Shown: positions 1-5,553, numbered from the stretch's first letter. The stretch: DNA of 5,765 nt from Candidatus Stahliibacteriota bacterium (GCA_030627085.1 DAOUSS010000103.1:1-5765); one strand, 5' to 3'. The notes: a model not told the origin generated them from the letters alone. A program made the numbers and translations.

Positions 1-461
1 ATGTCCTTCACGGTTCCCATGCTTGCCACCTTATCTCGATAAGTGACAAGCCCAACATTCATGTTGACAATGAGTCTGGTCACCCCATCCTTGTGCAGCA
101 TGCGGAATTCGTATTCTTTGGGGATATCTTTCCCTGCTTGCCTTCGACGATAGCGATCTGCAACCATCTTTCTATCCTCTGGTGCAACAAGTTGTCGGAA
201 GTCCATCCCGACAACTTCCTCCACAGAGTAGCCAACCATTCTGGCAAATGCCTCATTGACAAATCTCATTTTACCATTCTGGATGATAAAAACACCGTTC
301 TGAATATTATCAATTAAGGTGCGATATTGTTCTTCAGACTGTTTTAACTCTTCCTCCGCCTGCTTATGCTTTATTTCTGATTTCTCCAATTTAGTAATCT
401 GTCGGCGCACCTCTACCAATTCCTTTATAAGTTGCTCTTTTGTCTTATCCTTATCTGTCAT
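1..461 (-). CDS. PAS-domain sensor protein, N-terminal part (runs off the left edge)
   Basis: The reading frame opens with ATG at 461-459 and stays open for 153 codons to the window edge, so the C-terminus and any output domain are outside. Residues 1-45 are a charged coiled leader (MTDKDKTKEQLIKEL...) shared with the two other sensors here. Residues about 43-153 are a PAS domain: the start resembles SEEQYRTLIDNIQNGVFII, followed by FVNEAFARMVGYS, the strand-turn HKDG, and GTVKD at the edge, which in this family continues as ITERK. The ligand cannot be told. Upstream lie GAGGG, close to the ATG, and then an octamer repeat array. It is transcribed in the same direction as the other sensors but is separated from them by a 304-base spacer, so it may have its own promoter. 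The complete protein could be a histidine kinase or another PAS-GAF protein; the sequence does not decide. Confidence 0.88.
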   Translation of the reverse strand, partial: MTDKDKTKEQLIKELVEVRRQITKLEKSEIKHKQAEEELKQSEEQYRTLIDNIQNGVFIIQNGKMRFVNEAFARMVGYSVEEVVGMDFRQLVAPEDRKMVADRYRRRQAGKDIPKEYEFRMLHKDGVTRLIVNMNVGLVTYRDKVASMGTVKD

Positions 462-480
462 TTTCCCTCTTGGTTGAGTC

Positions 481-528
481 AGGTCATTAGGTCATTGGGT
501 TATTAGGTAATTAGGTCATTAAGCAATT
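481..528. repeat. Octamer tandem array, consensus AGGTCATT, six units
   Basis: Six consecutive 8-base units can be read without gaps: AGGTCATT, AGGTCATT, GGGTTATT, AGGTAATT, AGGTCATT, AAGCAATT. In the mRNA sense the unit is AATGACCT. The array begins 19 bases upstream of the ATG at 461, leaving only the Shine-Dalgarno region between. Related units occupy the same place upstream of the other two sensor genes. It could be regulatory DNA, an untranslated-leader element, or repeat DNA carried along when the genes were duplicated. Confidence 0.8.
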
Positions 529-546
529 TATCCTTTATCCTTTTAC

Positions 547-651
547 AATACTACAATCTGTAATCTTAAATCTCTTTGTGCTCTTTGTGTACTTTCTACC
601 TATCGGTAGACAGGTGTGGTAAATAATACTACAATCTGTAATCTGAAATCT
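547..651. repeat. Pair of 27-base direct repeats
   Basis: Bases 547-573 and 625-651 are identical except for one position (T at 567, G at 645). Each begins AATACTACAATCTG and ends AAATCT. The two copies are 78 bases apart and flank a small inverted repeat at 596-609. Shorter versions of the ACAATCT word occur at 651-659 and around 3492-3505. No function is apparent; the pair looks like debris of a dispersed intergenic repeat. Confidence 0.7.
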
Positions 652-765
652 ACAATCTGCAATTTTAGTGCCTTCGTGGTGAACAATCTCAAATCTTTCA
701 ATCTTGTAATCTAATCTTTGTGCCCTTTGTGGTAAATAATACTAAAGTTTTCAATTGTCAATCGC

Positions 766-1047
766 TTACCCTCCGTACTTCTTCTCTCTGCCAAGTTCCT
801 CCAACAGCTCATTCACTTCATGTTTTAGCTCAACGATGCGACCCTCTCGTCCTATAGTAGCCTTATAATAAACTTCAAGTTCATCCAACCGCCTTTTCAA
901 CTCCTCTTCCGCCCACTTGCGCTCGGTGATGTCTTTGAGGGATACAACAATACGGGCTTCTTCTTCTTCTTCTTCTTCTGCAAAAATCATTCTTGCCATG
1001 TCAAATTGCAAAATAAGCTCTTCTATATCCTTTTGTCCCTCTTCCAT
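766..1047 (-). CDS. C-terminal fragment of the interrupted PAS sensor (93 residues)
   Basis: This short protein begins in the middle of a PAS domain. Residues about 8-43 (EELILQFDMARMIF, seven glutamates, then ARIVVSLKDITERK) match the last two strands of a PAS domain and its ITERK exit. Residues 44-93 are a charged helix with the motif GREGRIVELKHEVNELL, nearly the same as the end of the 625-residue sensor (GRESRIIELKHEVNKLL). It lacks the PAS core, which is the last part of the protein encoded at 3307-2087. The start is well supported: AGGAGG at 1059-1054 lies six bases before the ATG, inside the last codons of the nuclease gene, whose stop is two bases upstream. It is therefore probably translated as the third, coupled cistron. 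Its frame differs from that of the upstream fragment, so readthrough of stops could not rejoin them. Whether the fragment is functional is unknown. Confidence 0.8.
   Translation of the reverse strand: MEEGQKDIEELILQFDMARMIFAEEEEEEEARIVVSLKDITERKWAEEELKRRLDELEVYYKATIGREGRIVELKHEVNELLEELGREKKYGG
958..979 (-). repeat. GAA trinucleotide microsatellite in the PAS loop
   Basis: On the plus strand TTC is repeated seven times (958-978) plus one T; on the coding strand this is seven GAA codons giving seven consecutive glutamates. It falls where PAS domains have the hairpin turn between their last two strands (normally something like xxGxxxG). Slippage would change loop length by whole residues without breaking the frame. 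Confidence 0.85.
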
Positions 1048-1049
1048 AA

Positions 1050-2090
1050 TTATCCTCCTATGCTATTAGCTGTTGGTAACCTGGCATAGTTGTTTGCAAA
1101 ACTTTTAAGAAGGTTTTTTTCAATCAAGCTATAACTCTTTGTTAAATAAAAACGCATAAACACATCATAATTATTGATAAATTTCCCCAAGCGCTTATTT
1201 TTTAATTTATTACCCGTATAGTTTGCTGTTCGCTTACGCAGGTTTTTGGAAGAACCAATATATATAACATTACTCCTGCAATTCGGGTAATCCATTTTTG
1301 ATGATATGCTCAACTCATAAACTCCAGATTCAGTCGGAATTTTAGTGAAATATTTTTTTGATAACAGTATGTAATCGCTAAAAGTTATATCCTTTCCATG
1401 ATAAGTAGCTTTTTCTCTATAGTTGGGAATATTAAGTAATTTTCTGCAATTACATATCGTTCTGATGGATAAATGTACTCCCACTTGGGTCAACAAATAT
1501 TGAATATCCTTGTCTTTTAAGGCATTTTTGTTATTGTCAACTATCTCTTTAATGAGAAATGCGTGATATTTTTTTGATATAAATAAATTCCTGAGATTTA
1601 TGAGCTGACTTTGAGGATTCATAACCAGTAAATTTGAAATCAACCTTGAAAGTCGGGTTTGATCAAGATATTGCAAGGGGTATAAGGATAAAAACTGTTT
1701 TAAGGTCAAAGGTCTTAAGTCTATCTCTTTGCCAGAAAACCAATATTTACTCTGGTAATGAAGAAGACTTTTTAAAACATGTAAAGAAAATGTATTCCTG
1801 GTATTGATCCATTTCAAGGAACATATTGTTTTATTTCCAGTACAATTTTGGGTCGAATAGATATTCTCTAAACGTTTATCAAAAACCTTAAAACACAAAG
1901 TTCCATCTTTAATTATTATTTTGGCATAGAATAATTTCTTTTGCACAGCATTCTTCGAATTGACAAACTCGTGAGTTACTAAAGGCTTCGTTAATTCTTT
2001 CGTAGTTTTTTCAATATAGGCAAGATATTTTGGCAAAGGCATCTCCAATACTTTAGTAAAAATTATTTTGCCTATTTTTTGCTTCCTCAT
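1050..2090 (-). CDS. GIY-YIG nuclease fused to a sigma-54 (RpoN)-type DNA-binding domain
   Basis: This 346-residue protein is predicted to be a sequence-specific endonuclease. Residues 256-342 form a GIY-YIG domain: GVY at 256-258, YIGSSKNLRKR at 277-287 with the catalytic arginine at R287, a tyrosine at 291 where I-TevI has H31, the metal-binding glutamate E324 in SLIEKNLLKSF, and N342 near the end. Residues about 91-226 align throughout with the RpoN C-terminal domain: LKWINTRNT for the helix before the domain, LRPLTLKQFL, an HTH-like stretch RLSRLISN at 146-153 (RpoN: TISRVTTQ), NPQSQLINLRNLF at 158-170 (RpoN: SPRGIFELKYFF), ALKDKDIQYLLTQVGV, and SIRTICNCRK at 208-217 in place of the RpoN box ARRTVAKYRE. 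Residues 57-76 resemble the end of the sigma-54 core-binding domain. The Q-rich activator region is missing, so it is unlikely to be a working sigma factor. The ATG overlaps the stop of the upstream sensor fragment (ATGA); M17 at 2042 is an alternative start. The gene is much more A+T-rich than the sensors. Domain calls are made by eye. Confidence 0.85.
   Translation of the reverse strand: MRKQKIGKIIFTKVLEMPLPKYLAYIEKTTKELTKPLVTHEFVNSKNAVQKKLFYAKIIIKDGTLCFKVFDKRLENIYSTQNCTGNKTICSLKWINTRNTFSLHVLKSLLHYQSKYWFSGKEIDLRPLTLKQFLSLYPLQYLDQTRLSRLISNLLVMNPQSQLINLRNLFISKKYHAFLIKEIVDNNKNALKDKDIQYLLTQVGVHLSIRTICNCRKLLNIPNYREKATYHGKDITFSDYILLSKKYFTKIPTESGVYELSISSKMDYPNCRSNVIYIGSSKNLRKRTANYTGNKLKNKRLGKFINNYDVFMRFYLTKSYSLIEKNLLKSFANNYARLPTANSIGG
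1050..2090 (-). mobile_element. Probable homing-type ORF insertion inside a sensor gene
   Basis: The nuclease gene separates two pieces that together make a PAS-GAF-PAS protein with the family tail, so it appears to have inserted into an intact sensor gene. The break is at ISKKQG, which corresponds to the KKDG turn seen in the paralogue at 251-254 of the 625-residue protein. The coding sequence fills almost the whole insertion: four bases of overlap at one end and two bases of gap at the other, leaving no room for a group I or II intron. No terminal inverted repeats or clear target-site duplication are visible; exact ends are uncertain by some tens of bases. GIY-YIG genes are well known as free-standing or intron-borne homing endonucleases, so mobility is a reasonable inference, not a demonstration. 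Confidence 0.6.
1054..1059 (-). promoter_or_regulatory. Shine-Dalgarno site AGGAGG for the 93-residue fragment
   Basis: A perfect AGGAGG lies six bases before the ATG at 1047 and overlaps the last codons (Ile-Gly-Gly) of the nuclease gene, whose TAA is at 1052-1050. It fixes the start of the downstream fragment and implies coupled translation. It is the best ribosome binding site in the window and appears to belong to the insertion. Confidence 0.85.
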
Positions 2091-3307
2091 CCTTGTTTTT
2101 TAGAAATCCTGATTTCTGTGTAATCCTTGTTGATTATTCTATTTTTCACCTGTTCAATAATTATTTCCGTGAGTTCCTGTTCTGTATAGTTTAGCTTTGC
2201 TGAATATTTCTGAATGATATCCTGAAAAGCCTTATTCTTTAAAAATAAGTTTAATTTATCTGTGAAAACTAACAGACCATCTGGCACAAATTTGCAAATA
2301 TTTTCGATAACTTTCCTATGCTGTTCTTCACTTTCCCGCCGCTGCTCTTCTGCCCGCTTGCGCTCTATTGCCATCGCTACCTGTTCTGAAACAAATGTGA
2401 GAATATCCTTTTCTTCTTCTCCGAATCTGACATCTTCAGTATAGCTCTGAACAACCAACACACCTATGGTCTTTTCTAGTATTTTCAGTGGAACACCCAG
2501 CCAGCAAACAGGTAGCGTGCCGAAGATTTCTATCTCCCCTTTCTTCGCCAGATCTTCAATCGCTTTGCGGGGAGCCAACAGTGGTTTTCCAGTCCTTAAC
2601 ACGTACTCCGTCATCCCTCTCCCGAGTTTTTTAGGCGCAGGTGTTTTATCATATTTATCTACGAAATAGGGAAAACTGACCTTCTCAGTAGTTTCATCAT
2701 AGACTACAATGTAAAAATTCCTTGCTGGCATCAACTCGCTAATTATGGTGTGAATTGAATGAAAGAGTTCCTCAAGATTCTGCACAGAAGGTGTTGCTTC
2801 TGAGATTCTATAGATTGCAGTTTGAACTTTTTCTGCACGTTTGCGTTCGGTGATGTCGCGAATGGCCGTTATGATTCTGACGACTTTTCCTTCCTGGAAG
2901 ATTGGTATCTTTCGTGTTTCAGTAATTAATTCCCTGCCCGCAATTTTGGTGCTTTCTTCAGTAATAAGAATTTCTCCTGTGTCAAATACCTTTTGATATT
3001 CATCACGGACACTATCTGGTAAGAAGGGAAAAGCTTCAAATACTGTTCGACCGATCACATCTGTCTCCAAACCCAACTCTTCATTCCATCTTCTGAACGC
3101 CTTGTTGAATAGAATGAGTCGCAACTCATTATCAACGATATGTATCGCATCGCCCATCGAATCGAGAGCTGTGCGATATTGTAGTTCTGACTCTCGTAGC
3201 TCCTCCTCCGCCTTCTTCCACTCTCTTTCTGCCTTTTCCAATTCAGTAATTCGTTTCTTTAATTTTTCCGACTCTTTTATAAGTTGCTCTTTTATCTTGT
3301 CTTTCAT
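2087..3307 (-). CDS. PAS-GAF sensor protein truncated within its second PAS domain
   Basis: The 406-residue product is a soluble sensory protein with no signal peptide or membrane segment. Residues 1-40 are the charged coiled leader (MKDKIKEQLIKE). Residues about 41-155 are a PAS domain (YRTALDSMGDAIHIVDNE, then IRDITERK). Residues about 163-315 are a GAF domain of the type with LMPARNFYIVVYD, FVDKYD, TEYVLRTGKPLL, WLGVPL and IGVLVVQSYT. Residues about 327-406 are the first part of another PAS domain (FVPDGLLVFTDKLNLFLKNKAF), which ends abruptly at TEIRISKKQG. The rest of that domain and the family tail are encoded at 1047-766, on the far side of the nuclease gene. AGGAG sits just before the ATG. 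There is no catalytic output domain. The GAF is a close relative of that in the 625-residue neighbour, so the two genes are probable duplicates. Ligands are unknown. The truncated product may be non-functional, or may pair with the small downstream fragment. Confidence 0.88.
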   Translation of the reverse strand: MKDKIKEQLIKESEKLKKRITELEKAEREWKKAEEELRESELQYRTALDSMGDAIHIVDNELRLILFNKAFRRWNEELGLETDVIGRTVFEAFPFLPDSVRDEYQKVFDTGEILITEESTKIAGRELITETRKIPIFQEGKVVRIITAIRDITERKRAEKVQTAIYRISEATPSVQNLEELFHSIHTIISELMPARNFYIVVYDETTEKVSFPYFVDKYDKTPAPKKLGRGMTEYVLRTGKPLLAPRKAIEDLAKKGEIEIFGTLPVCWLGVPLKILEKTIGVLVVQSYTEDVRFGEEEKDILTFVSEQVAMAIERKRAEEQRRESEEQHRKVIENICKFVPDGLLVFTDKLNLFLKNKAFQDIIQKYSAKLNYTEQELTEIIIEQVKNRIINKDYTEIRISKKQG

Positions 3308-3326
3308 TTCTCCTCTCGGTTAAGTC

Positions 3327-3350
3327 GGGTTATTGGGTCATTAAAATATT
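3327..3350. repeat. Octamer units upstream of the interrupted sensor gene
   Basis: Two clear 8-base units, GGGTTATT and GGGTCATT, are followed by a degenerate AAAATATT. They start 19 bases upstream of the ATG at 3307, the same distance as the six-unit array upstream of the ATG at 461. Confidence 0.6.
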
Positions 3351-3510
3351 CAATTATCAATGCAAAATTAGCATTTAGCATTTATCCTTCAATTGTCAAT
3401 CGTCAATCGAAAATTAACAATCTTTGTGAACTTTGTGGTGAAAAATTCTGTAGTTTATCCTTTAACCTTTATCCTTTTTCCTTTTTCCTCCTACAATCTA
3501 AAATCTATAT

Positions 3511-3573
3511 CTTGGTGCCTTCGTGCCTTTGTGGTGAACAATCCCGTAGGGGCGAATTGCCATTCGCCCACAA
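3511..3573. repeat. Dispersed intergenic repeat, copy 1, with 8-bp stem-loop
   Basis: The stretch from CTTGGTGCCT to CGCCCACAA recurs at 5611-5665 with an eight-base difference in length near the left part and a few substitutions. Within it GGGCGAAT (3550-3557) and ATTCGCCC (3562-3569) form a perfect 8-bp stem with a TGCC loop. This resembles REP-type or small palindromic intergenic repeats. It has no flanking T-run and no coding capacity. Confidence 0.85.
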
Positions 3574-3599
3574 ACTACAATCTTCGATCATCAATTGCA

Positions 3600-5477
3600 T
3601 CACGCCTTATATTTTTTCTTTTCACCAAACCGTTCCAGAAGTTTATTTACCTCATGCTTAAGTTCAATAATTCGGCTCTCTCGTCCTAAAGCAACACGAT
3701 GAAAGGCTTGAAGCTCGCTCAACTGTTCACGCAGCTTCTCCTCTGTCTGCTTGCGCCTTATAGCCTGGGCTATCTGGGAGGATACATACTGAAGAATCTC
3801 TTTATCCCCCTCTGTGTATTTAATCCCTTTTGTATAGCTCTGAACAACGAGCACACCTATTGCCTCATCTTCGATTAATAGCGGAACCCCCAACCAAGAT
3901 TTTGCAATTGTCCCGGTTATTTTTAAATTTTCTTCTTTATGTAACCTTGAAACCTCTTTAGGTGTAAGCAGGAGGGGCCTTTTGGTACGGAGAACATATT
4001 CGGTAAAACCTTTGCCCAGCCTCTTTGGCTGAGGAGCTGTATCATACTTATCAACATAATGTGGAAAACTAAGCAAGTCAGTTTTAGAATCATAGAGAGC
4101 AATATAAGTATTTTCGGCGGGCATTAATCCCTTGATTGTATTGTGAATGAAACTGAAGAGTTCGTTGATGTCTTTCGTGGTTACAACCGCCTCTGCAATT
4201 CTATAGATTGATTCTCTCATTTTCTCCTCTTTTTTGTAGTCGGTGATGTCTGTGTAAGTGGCGATAACCCCTACTAATTCGTTCCCGAGCAATATAGGGG
4301 AACCGGAGAGAATGACATCCACAGGTGTACCGTCCTTGCGATAGCGAACAGTCCTGGTGGGCGGAACTCTCTTCTTCTCCGTCAGAACTTGTTTTGTCAA
4401 GGAGGTAGCCTCTTTTAATGCATCGGGATTGGAGCCTGTGATGAGGTCATCAATATACTGCCCTATCACCTCATCGCGCGAGTAGCCAAAGAGCCTCTCC
4501 GCTCCGGGGTTCCATTCCAAAATCCTTTGTTTATCGTCTGCAGTGATGATGGCATCCGGGGTGCTGCTTATCACACTCTCAAGATACAATCGACGCTCTT
4601 TTACCTCTCTTTCCAGCCGTTTAGACTCTGTAATGTCCCTGTATACTGCAATTACTCCTATCACCTTGCCCTTCGAGATAATAGGCGATGACGAAAGAAC
4701 AACATCCACAAGTGTGCCATCCTTCTTGCAGCGAACTACCTCTACAGGGGAAATGGGCTTTCCAGCAAGAATTTGTTGTGTGAACCCGGTTGCTTCTCTG
4801 AATTTATCAGGGTCAGGTGATGCGACAAGGTCGTCAAGTTTTTTACCGACTGCCTCCTTGTATGTATACCCGAACAACCTCTCTGCTTCAGGATTCCATT
4901 CCAAAACCTTACCCTCGGCATCCTGTGTGATAACAGCATCAGGGAGATACCTTATTATATTCTCCAGGTACATCCGACGCTCTTTCAACTCCTCACTCAT
5001 CCGTCTACTCTCTGTGATATCCGCAGCAAATCCACATAATCCTATAATCTTTCCTGCTTCATTGCGAAGAGGAACCTTTGTAGTTCTGAAAATATGTACA
5101 TCATCCTTTACAGTAAGAACATCTTCCCGTGTGTCTGTTTCTCCTCTTTTTAGGATTTCCAGATCTATTTCTCTGAGCATTTTGGCTTCTTCTCTTGGAA
5201 AAATTTCTTCGTCTGTCTTTCCTATTATTTCTTCCCGTGGTCTTTTAAATATCCTGGAAAACGCAGCATTGGCTTGCGTATAACGTCCTTCTAAGTCCTT
5301 GACAAATATGATTTCATCAGATGCATTGAATACAGCTATAAGTCGTCTTTCAGATTCTCTAATTTCTTCCTGTGTTTGCTTAAATCTGGTTTCTAACTTC
5401 CTCAGCCCAGAAATCCGCTGACGCAATTCCTCCAACTCTTTTATGAGTTGCTCTTTTGTTTTATCTTTATCTTTCAT
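3600..5477 (-). CDS. PAS-PAS-PAS-GAF sensor protein without an output domain
   Basis: This complete 625-residue protein is predicted to be cytoplasmic; no signal peptide or membrane helix is seen. Residues 1-41 are a coiled leader (MKDKDKTKEQLIKEL). PAS1 spans about 42-155 (IIFVKDLEGRYTQANAAF, ending AADITESRR), PAS2 about 168-284 (VLEWNPEAERLFGYTYKE, KKDG at 251-254, YRDITESKR) and PAS3 about 297-414 (ILEWNPGAERLFGYSRDE, KDG at 381-383, YTDITDYKK). PAS2 and PAS3 are very alike and look like an internal duplication. The GAF domain spans about 421-575 (LMPAENTYIALYD, YVDKYD, TEYVLRTKRPLL, WLGVPL, IGVLVVQSYT). Residues 576-625 are a coiled tail with GRESRIIELKHEVNKLL. No H-box, ATPase, cyclase or phosphodiesterase motif follows, so it probably signals through a partner protein. 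GGGAG lies six bases before the ATG. Ligands cannot be inferred; no FixL-type haem histidine is evident. Confidence 0.93.
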   Translation of the reverse strand: MKDKDKTKEQLIKELEELRQRISGLRKLETRFKQTQEEIRESERRLIAVFNASDEIIFVKDLEGRYTQANAAFSRIFKRPREEIIGKTDEEIFPREEAKMLREIDLEILKRGETDTREDVLTVKDDVHIFRTTKVPLRNEAGKIIGLCGFAADITESRRMSEELKERRMYLENIIRYLPDAVITQDAEGKVLEWNPEAERLFGYTYKEAVGKKLDDLVASPDPDKFREATGFTQQILAGKPISPVEVVRCKKDGTLVDVVLSSSPIISKGKVIGVIAVYRDITESKRLEREVKERRLYLESVISSTPDAIITADDKQRILEWNPGAERLFGYSRDEVIGQYIDDLITGSNPDALKEATSLTKQVLTEKKRVPPTRTVRYRKDGTPVDVILSGSPILLGNELVGVIATYTDITDYKKEEKMRESIYRIAEAVVTTKDINELFSFIHNTIKGLMPAENTYIALYDSKTDLLSFPHYVDKYDTAPQPKRLGKGFTEYVLRTKRPLLLTPKEVSRLHKEENLKITGTIAKSWLGVPLLIEDEAIGVLVVQSYTKGIKYTEGDKEILQYVSSQIAQAIRRKQTEEKLREQLSELQAFHRVALGRESRIIELKHEVNKLLERFGEKKKYKA

Positions 5478-5490
5478 CTTTTTCTCCCTG

Positions 5491-5553
5491 ATTAAATTAG
5501 GTTATTAGGTCATTGGACATTGGGCGACAAAGCTATCAAGTAATTAGGTCATT
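5491..5553. repeat. Octamer units upstream of the 625-residue sensor gene
   Basis: Units ATTAAATT, AGGTTATT and AGGTCATT run in phase from 5491 to 5514, and AAGTAATT and AGGTCATT from 5538 to 5553. The 23 bases between are one short of three units and include GGACATT. The first unit with the AGGT core starts 21 bases upstream of the ATG at 5477, close to the 19-base distance at the two other sensor genes. Confidence 0.65.

Larger units (their letters stand above)
462..765. other. Repeat-rich intergenic spacer
   Basis: No convincing gene is seen in this 304-base gap. It holds an octamer array next to the sensor start (481-528), a 27-base direct repeat with one mismatch (547-573 and 625-651), a short hairpin CTACC-tatc-GGTAG (596-609), and three copies of a degenerate GTGGTRAAYAAT word (615-626, 676-687, 729-740). 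The same words recur in the other two spacers, so they are a dispersed repeat family and not a local invention. A TTGACA (761-756) with a weak TATTTA (738-733) at 17-base spacing on the minus strand is a poor promoter candidate for the sensor that starts at 461. No stem-loop followed by a T-run was found. Confidence 0.75.
766..3307 (-). other. Interrupted sensor gene: both halves plus inserted nuclease
   Basis: Taken together, 3307-2087 and 1047-766 encode leader, PAS, GAF, PAS and tail, the same plan as the intact paralogue at 5477-3600 apart from PAS number and order. Codon starts in the first half fall at positions equal to 1 modulo 3 and in the second half at 0 modulo 3, so restoring one frame requires removal of a length equal to 1 modulo 3. 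One such choice joins the CAA codon at 2095-2093 to the CAA at 1035-1033 and gives ISKKQ followed by KDIEELILQFD, with a four-base ACAA repeat at the joint. That repeat is too short to prove a target duplication. The locus is best read as a split gene, perhaps a pseudogene, with all pieces still open. Confidence 0.7.
3308..3599. other. Repeat-rich intergenic spacer between two sensor genes
   Basis: No gene is supported in these 292 bases. Next to the downstream start are octamer units GGGTTATT and GGGTCATT (3327-3342), starting 19 bases before the ATG at 3307, followed by a more degenerate unit to 3350. Further on are TCAATTGTCAATCG (also seen at 751-764), ATCCTTT runs, and a copy of the dispersed repeat with its stem-loop (3511-3573). 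On the minus strand TTGACA and TTGACG words with weak A+T-rich -10 candidates occur around 3370-3405, but none is close enough to consensus to call a promoter. The stem-loop has no T-run, so it is not a typical terminator. Confidence 0.7.

Noticed and set aside
80..317. Short open frames on both strands near the left edge
   Set aside because: They are out-of-frame shadows of the partial PAS gene that runs from 461 to the edge.
733..761. Minus-strand promoter TTGACA with TATTTA at 17 bases
   Set aside because: The -10 is poor, the site lies about 270 bases before the start, and the TTGACA is part of a word repeated in another spacer; too weak to list as a feature.
462..765. CRISPR-like array suggested by many short repeats
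   Set aside because: The repeats are degenerate, of several unrelated kinds, unevenly spaced, and lack constant-length unique spacers.
1050..2090. A genuine sigma-54 factor
   Set aside because: The activator-interaction region and most of the core-binding domain are missing, the RpoN box is degenerate, and the C-terminus is a nuclease.
1047..2095. Intein inside the sensor protein
   Set aside because: The inserted frame is not continuous with either half: there are stops at both junctions and frames differ. No Cys/Ser start or His-Asn end of the intein type is present.
1047..2095. Group I or group II intron carrying a homing endonuclease
   Set aside because: The coding sequence fills the insertion almost to the base, leaving no space outside it for a ribozyme core, and both junctions look like ordinary translation signals.
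3550..3569. Rho-independent terminator downstream of the 625-residue sensor
   Set aside because: The 8-bp stem is good, but no T-run follows on either strand and the same stem occurs upstream of that gene at 5642-5661, which fits a dispersed repeat better.
3284..3689. Plus-strand open frames of 125 and 98 codons across the spacer
   Set aside because: They overlap each other and translate repeat DNA of the spacer and the ends of two sensor genes; there is no domain or credible ribosome site.
4543..5283. Long plus-strand open frame of 246 codons
   Set aside because: It lies entirely antisense to the PAS coding region of the 625-residue sensor, its translation is serine/arginine-rich with no recognisable domain, and the minus-strand frame is clearly the real gene.
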